64,000 nucleotides of DNA from Rutpela maculata. Lineage: Eukaryota > Arthropoda > Insecta > Coleoptera > Cerambycidae. Shown here piece after piece: positions 33,330 through 45,058 of the stretch. Location of the stretch: positions 188,727,729 to 188,791,728 of the forward strand of contig OW386287.2 of the NCBI GenBank assembly GCA_936432065.2, in the 5' to 3' direction. Position 1 is the stretch's first letter. Every line of letters begins with the position of its first letter. The notes below the pieces were generated by a model. The model did no database searches. It worked only from the letters and a program-made list of their open reading frames with translations, and was not told the origin of the DNA. A program made the translations under genes and the position numbers.

Positions 33330-33560
33330 TATCTAGTGCCAAGTTAGTGCTTACAGCAGATACAGTCGATTTTTTAATCGACAAGTAGTCTTTTCTGCAC
33401 ATGACATAAATGTTTCTTCTTTTAAGTATGTGCTAATTATACATCTGCCGACGTTGAACGGTCTTTTTCACAGTACAATGGATTTTTAATGAAATTCACC
33501 AAAGTTTGTCTGTAAAGCATTTAAAACAAATATTTCTAATATGCCTATTTTACACTTATA
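33330..33560 (+). pseudogene. hAT transposase C-terminal (dimerisation) fragment
   Basis: VSSFKYV (about 33410-33430), then after a frame change TSADVERSFSQYNGFL (33441-33488), then KHLKQIF. The motif T-S-(x)-(D/E)-V-E-R-S-F-S-x-Y-(K) is the hallmark of the hAT family C-terminal dimerisation domain, which lies at the end of the transposase. No N-terminal BED finger or catalytic region is present. A frameshift and stops make it a pseudogene. Confidence 0.6.
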
Positions 33561-34196
33561 ATTAATGATTAATAATTCATGTATGTGTATTGTTGTTACA
33601 TCTAGCAAGACTTTTAACCCTTTTTGGGAAAATGTTACAATAATTGTGTTAACTTTGTATGTTAGGAACTTGTTAAACAAAACTACAAGGTAATATATTG
33701 GGTCATACATGCATGCAAATTTTTACCCAATTACCCATCACTTAGAGCCAACTCTGGGTTTGACGTCCTTCATCTCTGCGATCCGAGAGCTACATTGCAC
33801 AGTTGCCAAATGGAGACTCCAAATTAAATGCCCGAGAACAAATTTATCAAGTGAAATTTTTTAATTGGATTGATCGGAGTTATTTATATTAAACTGCTAG
33901 TCTTTGCTAACAGTAAAAGCCCAGAGAGTGGTCTTCAGATGTATTGCCCACTTAGAACTGAAGAGACGTTTATACATTCATAGAGATGCTCAGGCTGTGA
34001 GTGTTTACGTGGTCGTTCTACGAAAGTTTGGAGTCTACTGTTGTTACCTACAAATACCTCACTGTAAGGGGCGAGATATAAACGTGTACATATAAAAGAA
34101 AGCTGAGAAACGCTTATTTTTCTCCTTTTCGTGAACAGTTATTCTGTCAGGGTTGACAGAGCTGTGTCTGTTACACCATATCTGAATTATGGTAAA
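33561..34196. other. Non-coding, nothing recognised
   Basis: No repeat or gene recognised between the hAT fragment and the next MITE. Confidence 0.35.
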
Positions 34197-34587
34197 GTAG
34201 TATTACTATGAGAAGATGACAGCAAAAAATATACGCAGAAACAAGTTTGTGCGCTCCAGCATTCCAAGCCAATGAAAACGAACTACGTGACATTCAATGT
34301 CGACATCAGTGGCGGCGGTGGCCTGCAGTAGAACGGCGGCGGTGGAATAATAATAAAACAACTTTATTAGGGAAAGTTTAGAATAAATTACTATTCGTAC
34401 ACTTTTCCTGAACAAAGGTTACTCGTAACAATTGGCAAGTTTTAATCTACTCTATTACACAGCTTCTTGACCGCGAAACTTTTATTGCAATTACACATCC
34501 CTATACCACAGATGACGCTATGCCACTGGTAAAAATTTTCGCGCATGTTCGCTCCGCCTCTGTCATCTTCTTATAATAATAGGTACT
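34197..34587. mobile_element. TIR MITE, copy 1 (about 390 bp)
   Basis: AGTAGTATTACTATGAGAAG ... GACAG (34197-34222) is mirrored by CTGTCATCTTCTTATAATAATAGGTACT (34560-34587). The inner sequence (GTGGCCTGCAGTAGA, AACAACTTTATT, CATCCCTATACC) recurs at 37878-38186 in the same orientation. Non-coding. Confidence 0.7.
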
Positions 34588-34808
34588 ATTGTACACGTAC
34601 ACACCACGCAAAATAGCACAATAACAGAACAGTTTCTTTTAGAAGATTAGAAGGGATACGTTGTGCAACAAATAAAGGTAGATCCACTTCTCTGTATAAG
34701 ATTGCTTTCTCATATATTTTAATTTTTACGCTGATCATATACTTTAAATGAAGTCGGGATCACTGAGCTGTATACATACTGGAATGAGCCCTAACGATAG
34801 GAAACTAG
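34588..34808. other. Spacer
   Basis: AT-rich, no feature. Confidence 0.3.
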
Positions 34809-35135
34809 GTATTAGCACAGTACAGAGAAGACCAGTAGTTCCACTCGCAGCGGCCCCTTTGATATTTGTTGTACTCGATTTTATTTTTTTTAATCCACTG
34901 CGCATCTACTGTTTGTATCCCACGCGCATTTCGTCTTATGCTGCTGACTGTTCAGAAACGTAAACGTAAACGGAAAAAAAAAACATCAACCCCACCCTAC
35001 ATCATCACTGCCGTCCAATGCCGTCCACTGCGCATCGAATAGTTTACGCCCAGGAGCATCGCATGCGCACTGAAAATCTTATACAACTGTTCGGGCTGAG
35101 TCGGACTACTGGTCTTCTCTGTACTGTGGTATTAG
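34809..35135. mobile_element. hAT-like MITE with 7-bp duplication
   Basis: Element 34816-35128 has TIRs CACAGTACAGAGAAGACCAG / CTGGTCTTCTCTGTACTGTG. GTATTAG flanks both sides (34809-34815, 35129-35135). Length 313 bp, non-coding, with repeated CCACTGCGCAT and AACGTAAACG phrases. Confidence 0.75.
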
Positions 35136-35267
35136 GTTTGTTTCTACAAGAAATCACAAACTAGTCAAAATCAATAAGCTCTGTTTAATTTGGTCAGCTG
35201 AACAATCACGAATTGTTTTCCACCAATCGTGTTATGTCTGACTAGTCTGATTGTTGTAGAAACAAAC
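35136..35267. mobile_element. Small hairpin MITE
   Basis: GTTTGTTTCTACAA (35136) is mirrored by TTGTAGAAACAAAC (35254-35267), and inner GACTAGTC-like words also pair. Length 132 bp, directly next to the previous MITE. Confidence 0.6.
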
Positions 35268-35429
35268 TTATTGTTTTCTTTCGCAAAGCTGTAGAGAGAG
35301 AAGCATATATCAGCACGGTTCTTTGTCCCCTTCGCACTTGTAAAACTATGCATTCAGGCAATAGAGATAGGGGACCATGTTCAGTGGTCTGGAGGAAGTC
35401 ATTGAACCAAATTAGTGCAATAAAAATAA
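35268..35429. other. Spacer
   Basis: Short stretch with no recognised feature. Confidence 0.3.
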
Positions 35430-37885
35430 GCCTAAAAGTATGCGAACCTTGAAAAAATTAGTACAAGCAAGAAATTTGGTGGAGATGTTGCAGTCATCAT
35501 CTTATAAAACCCTAAAATCTAAGCTGTGCTACGCCCGCCATATTGAAAAATGGCGGCTCATTTTCAGATATTTGTATATAAATCCTTTACCGTTGAAGAG
35601 GAAAACAAGTTTCAAATAAAAATTGTAGGCAATAATAAAACAAACAATTTTTTGTATTAACCTTTTTTCTCTAAATCGAACGGTTTCAAAAATTTTCTGG
35701 CATTTCTTTCTACACTTCGAAATAACACGTTGAAGAAAGATAAAGTCGACAATAAGCTAGAGACACCCGCGATAAATAAACTTTTATAAACTGGATGCAA
35801 CAGCATAATCCCTTTAACCAGCGCCAGCGTTTTGAAAATTTGGTTAGCTTATCTTCAGGGTTAGTAGCTGATCATTCTATAGGCTGCGATCAAGCACTTC
35901 AGAAAGGCCTACGTTCTATGTCGTCAATGGTTGGGAATAATTTTTGTGAGATCATAATTCGAAGAATGGCAAAGTAAAGGCTATATCGTCAATGAACTCA
36001 TCAATCAAAGTGAGAGAAAATATCGTTGCTGTGAACCCACAACAGTTATTCAACCGAATTGTGTGTGTAGTTAAAGGAACAAAGGAGCTAAAAGAATGTT
36101 TCAAATATGAACTCGCACCTTCTCCTACTTCTCTTTTCAATGAGGTTGGTATGAGGAAAGGCAAGAAATCATCACTTGTGGCAGCTTTTAAAATGGAGGA
36201 ATCACCAGAAATAGACAACTGTATGTACGTCCTAGATGGGGGACATATTCTTCACAGTATGGCTCAGGCCCGCAACCTATCAAGACATCATTAACAGTTA
36301 CACCTCACACATCATTAGCCGGTATGGCGGTAGGTGCGTTGTGGTATTTGATGGTTATACTGTATACCCAACAAGGGGAACGAACAAGAAAGAAGAGTGG
36401 CAGGAAGGACATAAGTAGATATAAACATATATAAGTGAAAAAAAATACTTTGAATACTGTCACCACAACAACGCAAGCGGAATTTCTTGCAAACAATGCA
36501 AATAAAAAACTTCTTATAAAATATCTAGCCGTCCAGTTAAGAAGTCTGTGTGTCCAGGTAGAAGAGGCCGAAGCTGATGCTGATGTGTCGATCGTAGCAG
36601 CAGCTATTGAGAAAGCAAGGCATGGTTCTCGAGTAGTTGCTGTTGGCCAGGACACCGACTTATTAGTCCTTCCAATTACTTTGTCAACAGATGAGATGCA
36701 TATTTGGTTCCTTCTACCAGGCTCAGGGAATAAAAAAGGTCAATTTTTTACATTCCAAAGCATCGAGATTTGCACAGGAATACATTACACTGTCTGATGC
36801 TCATACATTCTGTTACAGGTTGTAACACAACCTCCGCGCCCTTTAGAAAAAGCAAGATTAAAGGCTTACTCCTTTTAGAACAAAACCCGAATCTGCGACA
36901 GACTGTTGTATTACTTACAGAGGTTGCTGTATCCCAAGATGACATTGCAGCTGCAGGGGAAAAATTTATGCTTGCCTTTTATGGTCCAACAAGGTCCCAG
37001 ACGCTTGATAAGTATAAATATTCTTCATACAATCGTCTGATCAGTAAGCAGCAATTACATTCCAAATTTAACTTGGCAGTGTTGCCTCCTACAAGTGCAG
37101 CAGCTGCTAATCACTCATATCGCACATACCTCCAAGTCCAGCAGTGGATGGGTAATAATTTAGAGCGCCTGGGGTTGGCAGTTAAGCCATGGAGTTTTGA
37201 AATCACTTTTGACATGTTTAGATCCAGCCCCTAGCAATTTATTGAAGTTCATATCCCGTGGTTGCAAATCGGGAAGCAAAAAACGTCGTGAGTGCTTATT
37301 AACAAGGTTTAAGTGTTTTGCCATGTGTGTATTTTGCCAAGGTTTATCTTGCAGCAGCTCAGAAGATATGTTACCTGACGACGACATTGATAATGACGAA
37401 CTAATGTTATAACGTATTTTCGTATTTTATTCTATTTGTTATAGGCTTCATAATTACAGTATATTTTTCTTCTGTAATGGTAATATACCAACAAATGTTT
37501 TTTGTTTTACTTACAACCTATAAACACACATTTTACAGGGTATTTTCTATACAATTGAGATTTTTGAAAATTCTGTAACATTCTGCACCTCATAATTAAC
37601 AAACCGTTCGATTTAGAGAAAAAAACTGTTAATATCAAAAATTGTTCGTTTTATTATAGCCTACATTTTTTATTTGCAAATTTTCTTCCTATCTGCAACG
37701 GTAAAGGATTTATATACAAACATCTGAAAATGGGCCGCCATTTTTCAATATGGCGGGTGAAGCACAGCTTCGATTTTAGGGGACTTTTAGTATATTCATT
37801 AGGATGACAAGTGGAACATCTCCACCAAATTCCTTACTTGTACTAATTTTTTCGAGGTCAAAATTTATTTTTCCTGTACTAATGA
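35430..37885 (+). mobile_element. FEN/XPG-nuclease transposon, copy 3
   Basis: TIRs of about 300 bp: left about 35430-35715, right about 37560-37885. Paired landmarks: AAAAAATTAGTACAAG near the ends, TTTGGTGGAGATGTT, CGCCATATTGAAAAATGGCG, ATCCTTTACCGTTG and AAATCGAACGGTTT. The + strand carries the nuclease gene. The right TIR touches a MITE copy at 37878. Element length is about 2.45 kb, close to copy 4. Confidence 0.7.
35795..37412 (+). pseudogene. FEN/XPG-like nuclease of transposon, copy 3 (most complete)
   Basis: Order: HNPFNQRQRF, LSSGLVADHSIGCDQAL and GNNFCEIIIRRMAK (35807-35975), SSIKVRENIVAVNPQQLFNR (36001), FKYELAPSPTSLFNEVGMRK (36104), YVLDGGHILH (motif I, 36226). After a frameshift VWLRPATYQDIINSYTSH and RCVVVFDGY (motif II, about 36350); then AEADADVSIVAAAIEKA (motif III), VVAVGQDTDLLVLP (motif IV, 36635), FLLPGSGNKKG. 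After another frameshift TGCNTTSAPFRKSK (helix-3-turn-helix-like, Asp changed to Asn, about 36822), LAVLPPTSAAAANHSYRTYL (37072), VQQWMG, a degenerate Cys cluster and the acidic tail DDDIDNDELML. All FEN-type motifs can be placed, but at least two frameshifts and one lost acidic residue make it inactive. Confidence 0.7.
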
Positions 37886-38186
37886 GAACGAATTATGTGA
37901 CACTGACATTCAATGGTGGCGTGGCCTGCAGTAGAGCGGCGGCAGCGGTAATAATAAAACAACTTTATTGAGCAAAGTTTAGTACATATTACTCTTCTTA
38001 CACTTCTCCTGAACAAAGGTTATGCGTAACAGTTGGCAGTAATCTACTCCATTACACAGCTCCTTGAGCGCGAAACTTTTATTGCAATTACACATCCCTA
38101 TACCCCAGATCACGCTAGGCCACTGGTAAAAATATTCACGCAAGTTGGCTCCGCCCCTGTCATCTTCTCATAATAATACTACTTTA
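37878..38186. mobile_element. TIR MITE, copy 2 (left end missing)
   Basis: Shares about 300 bp with 34225-34587 in the same orientation and keeps the right TIR (CTGTCATCTTCTCATAATAATACTACT) but lacks the left TIR, where it abuts the nuclease element. Confidence 0.7.
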
Positions 38187-39630
38187 CAAACGATTTAGAA
38201 AAACAAATCAACGGCAAAGTAAATTTTCAGTGGTGCGTTAATTTTGGTCATCAGTGTACATTTTCAGAATTTCAACCATCTAAATCCTTACTTTGACCCA
38301 TTGTGTAATCGACTGAAATACTTCTTTAAAATGATGTTACGCGTCCGCGAGGTACTTACCAACTGTATATTTTGAAGTAGTAAATTTAACCCTCATTTAA
38401 TCAGATTTAAAATGGTAGACCTTTTGCTTTATTTACTCGGCAGCTGGAGTGCTATTTTACGGGATTACAAGTATAAGGACCTTATATGCTGGCCACATGA
38501 AAAACACTTTTATATGTAATCGATTTTATTATAAGTAGTTCCTCGAAATCCCGATAACTTGAAATTGAATTGTCAATAATAAAACAAGGGGACAAAGTTT
38601 TGAGCTGAATTCTTAAATCTACTAAAACTTACACAACAAATCATAAAATTAGTTACGTAATACTTTCTTGACGAGAACTGAACGTTGTATTTTGATAAAA
38701 AGAGACACCCCATTACAGCGCATCGAGCCATCCCTCTGAATCCGTGGAGCTAATCTAATCTCTGGGGTATTAAAACTTGACCCGGCAAGGGACTCCCTTA
38801 GACTAAATCGATGTCGTTTTAGTAATCGAGGTTAACCTCGTATAAAATGGCATCACTTTCACTTTGGTGGCTTTAAATGTGCACTTCAGTTTTTTTTAAA
38901 ATATAGTCTTTATAGAGAATATGGTGTTATAGTGGAGTTGCTTAATTCGAATTTTCTTACGAATCGTTCAGATTGTGATACGTACATACCTGAAATTGGG
39001 TGAGCATAGACAGTTTTTTGAGACGAACGAAATGGGATATAGTGCCAATCAGAAAAAAAATTGGTTCGGCCGTTATAACGTCAGAATCGTCAGAGAAATC
39101 AGTACTTCGACATTATCTCGAAAACGGCGAATTGCATCAATATTTTTGTAATGGGGGCCATTTTCCATTTTTTTCTAAATTCAGTTTTGGTGACATATAT
39201 ATCAAGTAAAGTTATTATTTTAACAATTACTGCATAATCAATTTAAACCAAAACAATAATTTTTTAAATAAAAATAGGAAATAAGAATACGCCCATCTAG
39301 ACACAGATTTCAAATGATTTTATTTGGCGGGAAATCATTTAACCAATGATAGACAACTTTCGCTTAGACTGTAACTAACTTATATGAATGCCAAATTGTG
39401 TATTTACTTTACATTATTTTACATATGACACTTCTATTTTTCTCAATATCTTGAATATCAATAAATATTATACATATGTATTTAGAAGGAATTAAAAGGT
39501 ATTTGTATGTGTTATTATGTAGAAGGTATTTTAAAAAATGTAAACAAAACTTACGGCGAGGATTATGTGGCAACATTTCTTGCGTGCCGCCAGCTGACAT
39601 TTCTTGTCACAATACAAGTGAAAGAGATAT
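38187..39630. other. Intron DNA, nothing recognised
   Basis: No coding similarity, repeat pair or RNA gene found. An imperfect inverted phrase (ATCGATG/ATCGAGG) near 38812-38830 seems accidental. Confidence 0.4.
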
Positions 39631-39801
39631 ATTGGTTAAATTTATTTGTTGTTTGCCACCAAGTTCTTCGAATACCAATTTTTTCGGAACAGTTACACAA
39701 TTTTTTTCCGAAGCACTTATATTTGTATTTCCACAACTTTTATAAAATACATTTTAAATGACATTATCTACTATTTGTAAATTACAGCAAATACCTCGAT
39801 G
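39631..39801 (+). repeat. About 165-bp dispersed repeat, copy 1
   Basis: AATTTATTTGTTGTTTGCCACCAAGTTCTTCGAATA ... ATTTGTAAATTACAGCAAATACCTC is repeated at 55770-55933 with about 93% identity by eye. Sequences diverge abruptly outside both limits. Confidence 0.7.
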
Positions 39802-40301
39802 AAAGAAACTGAAATGCTTTAAATCAACACGACGGTGTTAGAACACATCTAGGCTATGCGCACTCCTACTATTTTACAAAATCATTGTGTTTAGTTTTAC
39901 ATTACTTCGCTCGTGCGCTACTTGTACTTGAATCATACGACGGCTGCGCAAATCTGCATCGTGCCCGACTGTCACTACCTTCGAGCTTATAAGGAAAAAT
40001 AGAGGTGCCTTTTCAATTTCACAACAATACGTATGTTTGTTCTCAAAACATATGGGCAAGGGACGCGAGAGGCGTAGTAAACACCCACAAAACACAATAG
40101 AACACGAAAGTAAACAATACGCAAATTATACTAAACACCATATTAGAGAGCATCCCCTACCGAACACAGTATTTAGTACCAGCCAAGAGAATCGGGGATT
40201 AATAAATTTCTTGTTTACAGTTGTAGGCCGAACAAACAAACAGCCGTTTAGCGATCTCTATTTTCCCCTATATCCTCGAAGGTCACTACTTTCAGTTTTG
40301 A
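39802..40301. other. Intron DNA, no supported gene
   Basis: A 91-codon open frame exists at 40037-40312 but runs into a hAT MITE end, has no recognisable domain, and is not supported as a gene. Confidence 0.35.
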
Positions 40302-40725
40302 GTTGGCACTAGGGACGTTCCGATACCACAAAAGTATCGATACTGGTATCGAATGAAAAGTATCAATACCGGTATCATATCGAAAGAAAAGTATCGATAC
40401 CGGTGAGTATTGACTTTTAAAATAAAATCAATCATAGTAGAAAAAAAAATGTTTCTGCAGAAATTTTTTCATAATACAATATATTATTGATTTTTTTTTT
40501 AAATTGATGAGCGAGGGGGAACTCCTTAAAAAAATTATTTTTATCTCAACTTTTTTTGATGCATACTGTACATGCAATATTTTAGTGATACCGATACCAG
40601 CTAAAAAGTATCGATACCGGTATCGTATCGAAAGAAAAGTGTCGAGTACAAAAGTACTTGGTATTACATGAAAAGTATCAATACTGGTATCATATCAATT
40701 GTATCGGAACGTCCCTAGTTGTCAC
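40302..40725. mobile_element. hAT MITE with internal TATCGATACCGG repeats
   Basis: Element 40310-40717 starts TAGGGACGTTCCGATACC and ends ATCGGAACGTCCCTA. Flanks GTTGGCAC (40302-40309) and GTTGTCAC (40718-40725) match at 7 of 8. Both ends hold several copies of AAAAGTATCGATACCGGTATC(A/G)TATCGAAAG, themselves partly palindromic; these may be transposase-binding sites. Non-coding. Confidence 0.85.
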
Positions 40726-41217
40726 GCCATTATTGTTTACATATGTGTGCTAATCCGTTTGCTTATTTGTAAATAACATGAGATTCCAATGAAATTGACT
40801 AGAAACGACGCTGTTCTGTTGAATATTAAAAACTGTAATGGGTTTTAAGTGTTGTGTTGTTCTAACAAGGACGTGAAAATGCTTATTGATTTGTAATGAA
40901 CGTGGCTCCCAAGAAATTGACTAAAAACGACTGTGATGGGTTCTACGTGTTGTGTTTCTACTTCTAAAAATTCTAATAAGGACGTGAAAATGTATATCAT
41001 TTAATTGTATTACAGGTATTTTGATACATTAGTTACTTTAACACTTTACTTATTTCAACTGTTCTTCAACATCTTAATACTTTTGTAATAATGCTACTTA
41101 CGTTAGTTACTTTTTAAATTTATTTTTAAATGTTATTGCATTTATTGTAATGATTTTCCGTTAAGTTAATAAATGATCAATTTCTAGTTTCGAAATGACT
41201 TATTTAATTTTAAGCCC
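40726..41217. other. Non-coding with a short direct duplication
   Basis: GAAATTGACTAGAAACGACGC ... GGGTTTTAAGTGTTGTGTTGTTCTAA ... AAGGACGTGAAAATG (40790-40880) is repeated imperfectly at 40915-40990. No gene. Confidence 0.5.
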
Positions 41218-41345
41218 ACCATTAGACTATAAAAGTTCTTTGACAAAGATCTTGTATAAAAGATATTTTATGAGTAATCTGATAGATACTTTATCTCACA
41301 AAATATCTTTTATAAAAGATCTTTGTCAAAGAATTTTTATAGTCT
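41218..41345. mobile_element. Small hairpin MITE
   Basis: CATTAGACTATAAAAGTTCT ... AAAGATCTT is mirrored by AAAGATCTTTGTCAAAGAAT ... TTTATAGTCTAATG. Length about 125 bp, almost all paired. Confidence 0.75.
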
Positions 41346-43095
41346 AATGATGCCCTAAGCAATTTGTTTGAAAATCGTTTAAAATTCCCGCTTATCAAAA
41401 AGGCGGGAATACAGCGCTATCTGTGACGTAATGTATGCAGAGTTCCCTATCTATATATAACATATAAGTCTTTAATCTATGAACGCATCTGTCATTTGAC
41501 TATCCGTTGACATTGTTGTCATGTTTTGCTAAATATGTTATTATTTTTTACATAAGAAAATTAAATTTCGTGGATAAATATATTAAAATTGATTTAATAA
41601 ATAAGCTTTATACTCCTGTTTTCTTCAATTATCTTTGTTAGAACTAGAGAAGGAATTTCAACTTGGCAACACCACACTGTTTTGTGTAAAACCATTCTAT
41701 CAACAAATCCATACAGTCCAACTACGTCATCGGCCAAAGTACCTACGTCACCAATTTAAAACACCTGTTGCTCCACTTATTTGAACTTCTGTTTTCTCAA
41801 AAAATTGATAATTATTTTCGCGGAAATCTATATTGGAAGGCTTGTTTGTACATATTCTATGATATTATTCAATTAAAAAAAAAATAGGAAAATACCCCAT
41901 TACACAAATTAAAGTAAACTAAATTTTCTACAAAAATCGTATAACGAGTTTTTTTGTGATTCCATTAATTTTATCAGTAGCGGGAAATTATATGTTTAAG
42001 TATAGCTGTAATATAATTATATTTTGAATAAAAAGTACTTAAATATTTTTTTTTGTAAGCTTTATTTTAACTAAATATTTCTACTCTAGTGAATTTTTAT
42101 AAAATCACAAAGAAACGAACGCCTAAAAGTTAAAATTTTCAGTCACTGTCGGCTTCACATCAGTCTCCATCACATAAACACAGTACCGTACATTTTAACT
42201 CTGTACGAGCGCATGAACATTTTTTATTACATATAACTCGACAGCTTCTGGAGATGTGGTCCAAAGTGGGTGGTAAGGGGTAAGAATCAGGGTCTGGATG
42301 ATGATTATTATTATTATTAATATTGTTACTAATTTATAATTCTTATGTATGATATTACCCATAACAATAATACTGTCAGTAACGTACTAATCGATCTGCG
42401 CGACATCATATTAAATAATGCTTGACGATCGTACCGCTGATCATTTGGCCTAATTGTAGGAAAATCGTTTGGTCTATGACAAAAAAATATAAATGTTATT
42501 TTGTAGTGAATTTTGTGTTCTTCAATTTTACTTGGGAGTTTTTTTGTCATAAGTACACGGTTTTCAAGATAATCCCAAAAAACTGTCAGCATACTTATTT
42601 TTTTCAAGACGGCAGCCGAAAAAAATTTTTCCGCTTGGCACTATATCACATTTTGTTCGTCAAGAAAAACTTTACCTCTGTGCCAAATTTCATGTTAGTA
42701 TCACAAAGTGAACGATTGTTATGCTTAGCAACTCCACTAGAATTAGAAATGGCTATTAAAAAAATGTCTGAGCATTTTTTTATTGAACCACAGGGTGACA
42801 TATGAGTTTTTACCCTTTTAAACGTCTTGCTAGAATCAATTCGTATGTTATGTGCGCAGTACACTATTAATTGTCAATTTACATACATAATCAGATAGAA
42901 AATTCCAGAGTCGGATTAACTAATCGTAGGGTTTCTATGAAAGTATTTATCCTGTATACGTGTTTTTTAATTTCTAAAACTAAATCATGAAACTACATAC
43001 AATGGCGAACGAAAATGTGTATTTTATTTTTTACCACACTCATGAGGAATTTTAAATAAACGATCAATTTTCGTCAGAGTTAATAGACTGTAGAC
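41346..43095. other. Intron DNA; partial inverted pair with 46960-47060
   Basis: (ATT)n microsatellite at about 42303-42320. TTAGAAATGGCTATTAAAAAAATGT ... TTATTGAAC(C)(A)CAGGGTGA (42740-42800) is mirrored at 46975-47035, outside the mariner-like element on the other side. No gene supported; a 127-codon frame at 42422-42805 has no recognisable domain. Confidence 0.4.
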
Positions 43096-43432
43096 TATAC
43101 AGGGTGTTTGGTAAGGCGATGCCGACCCTGAACAGGGAGGTAGAGGGGACCATTTGGCATCTATATGACCAAACATTCCGATATAAAAAATGTCACGGTT
43201 TTTTTTATATTACCGATTTTGTAGTTTTTTAGAAAATTTCCATATTTCATCATTTACTTAAGTATTACGTATTAAATTTAACTTTTGATATTCTGAAATA
43301 TATTTTTTCTTTATCCGAAATACATAAACTTCCAACAAAAATAAATAAATAAATAAAAGTTTCTGTCGCCTATAAAAAAAATATAAAATTTATTAGAAGA
43401 AAATTGTAATGGTAATTAAAAGTGTAAAGGAC

Positions 43433-44690
43433 CCATGAAAATGTTGATTCGGTGGAATCGGCTGAAATTTTGGTATTTTGTAATTCAAGTCATGCTGATC
43501 AAAAGTTCTTATCACATCGAGCCAATCCTATGGACAGTTTTTGAAATAGAGATTGTTAAAGTTAGGTAATTTGCGTCATTTTTGATATTCAAGAACTTTT
43601 TACTCTTAAACTATTAACTTTAGCAAAAAATTGCAAGGGTCGAAATATTTTTGTTCAAGTCCAATAAAGCTCAAGAATTTTTTTCAAACACGCTGGAAGC
43701 GTCATAAACACGTACATATGATTACCCGTTACCTCGTTGCAGGGCCGCCGAGAGGGGGGTGCGGCCGGTAAAAATTACCAGGGTCCGGGCCCCGTAGGGG
43801 CCCGGGCTTGGCTCTTGTAACTGTAGCCCATCTCTCTTCAGACTTTTTAAATTACAAAAAATATCAAACTAAAAATAAAAATGATTACAAATTGTAATAT
43901 GAATTCTTAATTTACTATTTATGATTGTGTGAGCAGCAGCAGCGAGTGTATGTACCTAGTTTATCCAAAGTCATATAAGTCATTAAGTCAATGCTAACGG
44001 AAACAAAGACGTTTGATGTTTATGACGGGGTATCGGTTCTTTAAGGGCGACGCGGCGACGCTTTTCAATTTCTTAGACTACTGTACTCTTTACACTGAGC
44101 ACTGAAACGAGACTGGCTTTTTGTTTGCTATGTTATATGTTTGAAGTTTATTTTTAGTTTGAATTTAACTTAACTTTTAAAAGGAGGTTTTGTTTCCTAT
44201 ATTAAAAAATATAATTTCAAGGACTTTGATCTTTTTTTTGGAGTGGGGGGCCCGAGGCATTTCCAAATACCGGGGCCCGCCCCGGCTCTCCACGGCCCTC
44301 CTGCCTTCAAGCACTCCTGCAGTAAAAACCACTCATAAGATAGACCCAGTGCAATAGGAAGTTTTGATCAGCATGACTTTAATTACAACATAGCAAAGTT
44401 TCAGCCAATCCCACCGAAGCATGCGGAAATATGACATATATATATTTTACCTAACCTAAAAATTGATAAAAAAAATCTGGAACAAATTTTTGAGCTTTAT
44501 TGGACTTGAGCAAAAATATTTCGACCCTTGCAATTTTTTGCTAAAGTTAATAGTTTAAGAGTAAAAAGTTCTTGAATGTCTAAAATGACACAAATTACCT
44601 AACTTTGACAAGCTCTATCTCAAAAACTGTCTTTCAGCCGATTCCACCGAACCAACATTTTAATGGGTTTTGTCCCGGGGTCCTTTTCGA
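43433..44690. mobile_element. Foldback nested in mariner-like left TIR
   Basis: AAGGACCCATGAAAATGTTG ... GATTCGGTGGAATCGGCTG is mirrored by CAGCCGATTCCACCGAACC ... GGGGTCCTTT, with inner pairs AGGTAATTTGCGTCATTTT and TTGCAAGGGTCGAAATATTTT. Non-coding. Confidence 0.75.
43740..44303. mobile_element. GC-rich hAT-like MITE nested in the foldback
   Basis: CAGGGCCGCCGAGAGGGGGG at the left end and the inverse of CAGGAGGGCCGTGGAGAGCC at the right. CCGGGCCCCG-type sequence lies inside both ends. The flanks CCTCGTTG and CCTTCAAG are too divergent to be called a duplication. Non-coding interior, AT-rich. Confidence 0.6.
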
Positions 44691-45058
44691 AGTCGTACAA
44701 TTTTTTTAAAAAATGTCATCTAGATATTGCAATTACTGAACTTCTCTGTTGTATCCTCTCTAAGTGGCAATATATCATACATACCATCAAGTTTTACCAG
44801 TTACTAAAAATAGACAAAAGACTATCAATCGGCAATAATTTTTCATTTGATCAAAAATTAAATATGCGCGTTCTTTCAACAAAAACAAAGAACTCAAAAA
44901 ACTTTATTTAAAACAAAAATTATTATTTGAGAACAAATTTATTATTTTTGGTGTTCAAAATGAGTCCCATGATTTCAAATACATTTCCTCGCCCGTCTTC
45001 TCTTTTCAACAGTAGCTGTCCTTAATCTTATTTCTTGTAGCAGTTATAGAGCGGCTCG

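Noticed and set aside
34197..38186. Direct repeats as LTRs of a retrotransposon
   Set aside because: The repeats carry their own terminal inverted repeats, and the interior holds a nuclease transposon with its own TIRs; no gag, pol, primer-binding site or polypurine tract.
40037..40312. 91-codon open frame as a gene
   Set aside because: No recognisable domain, no splice or promoter context, and it runs into the end of a hAT MITE.
42422..42805. 127-codon open frame as a gene
   Set aside because: Overlaps part of an inverted repeat and has AT-driven composition with no domain; probably chance.
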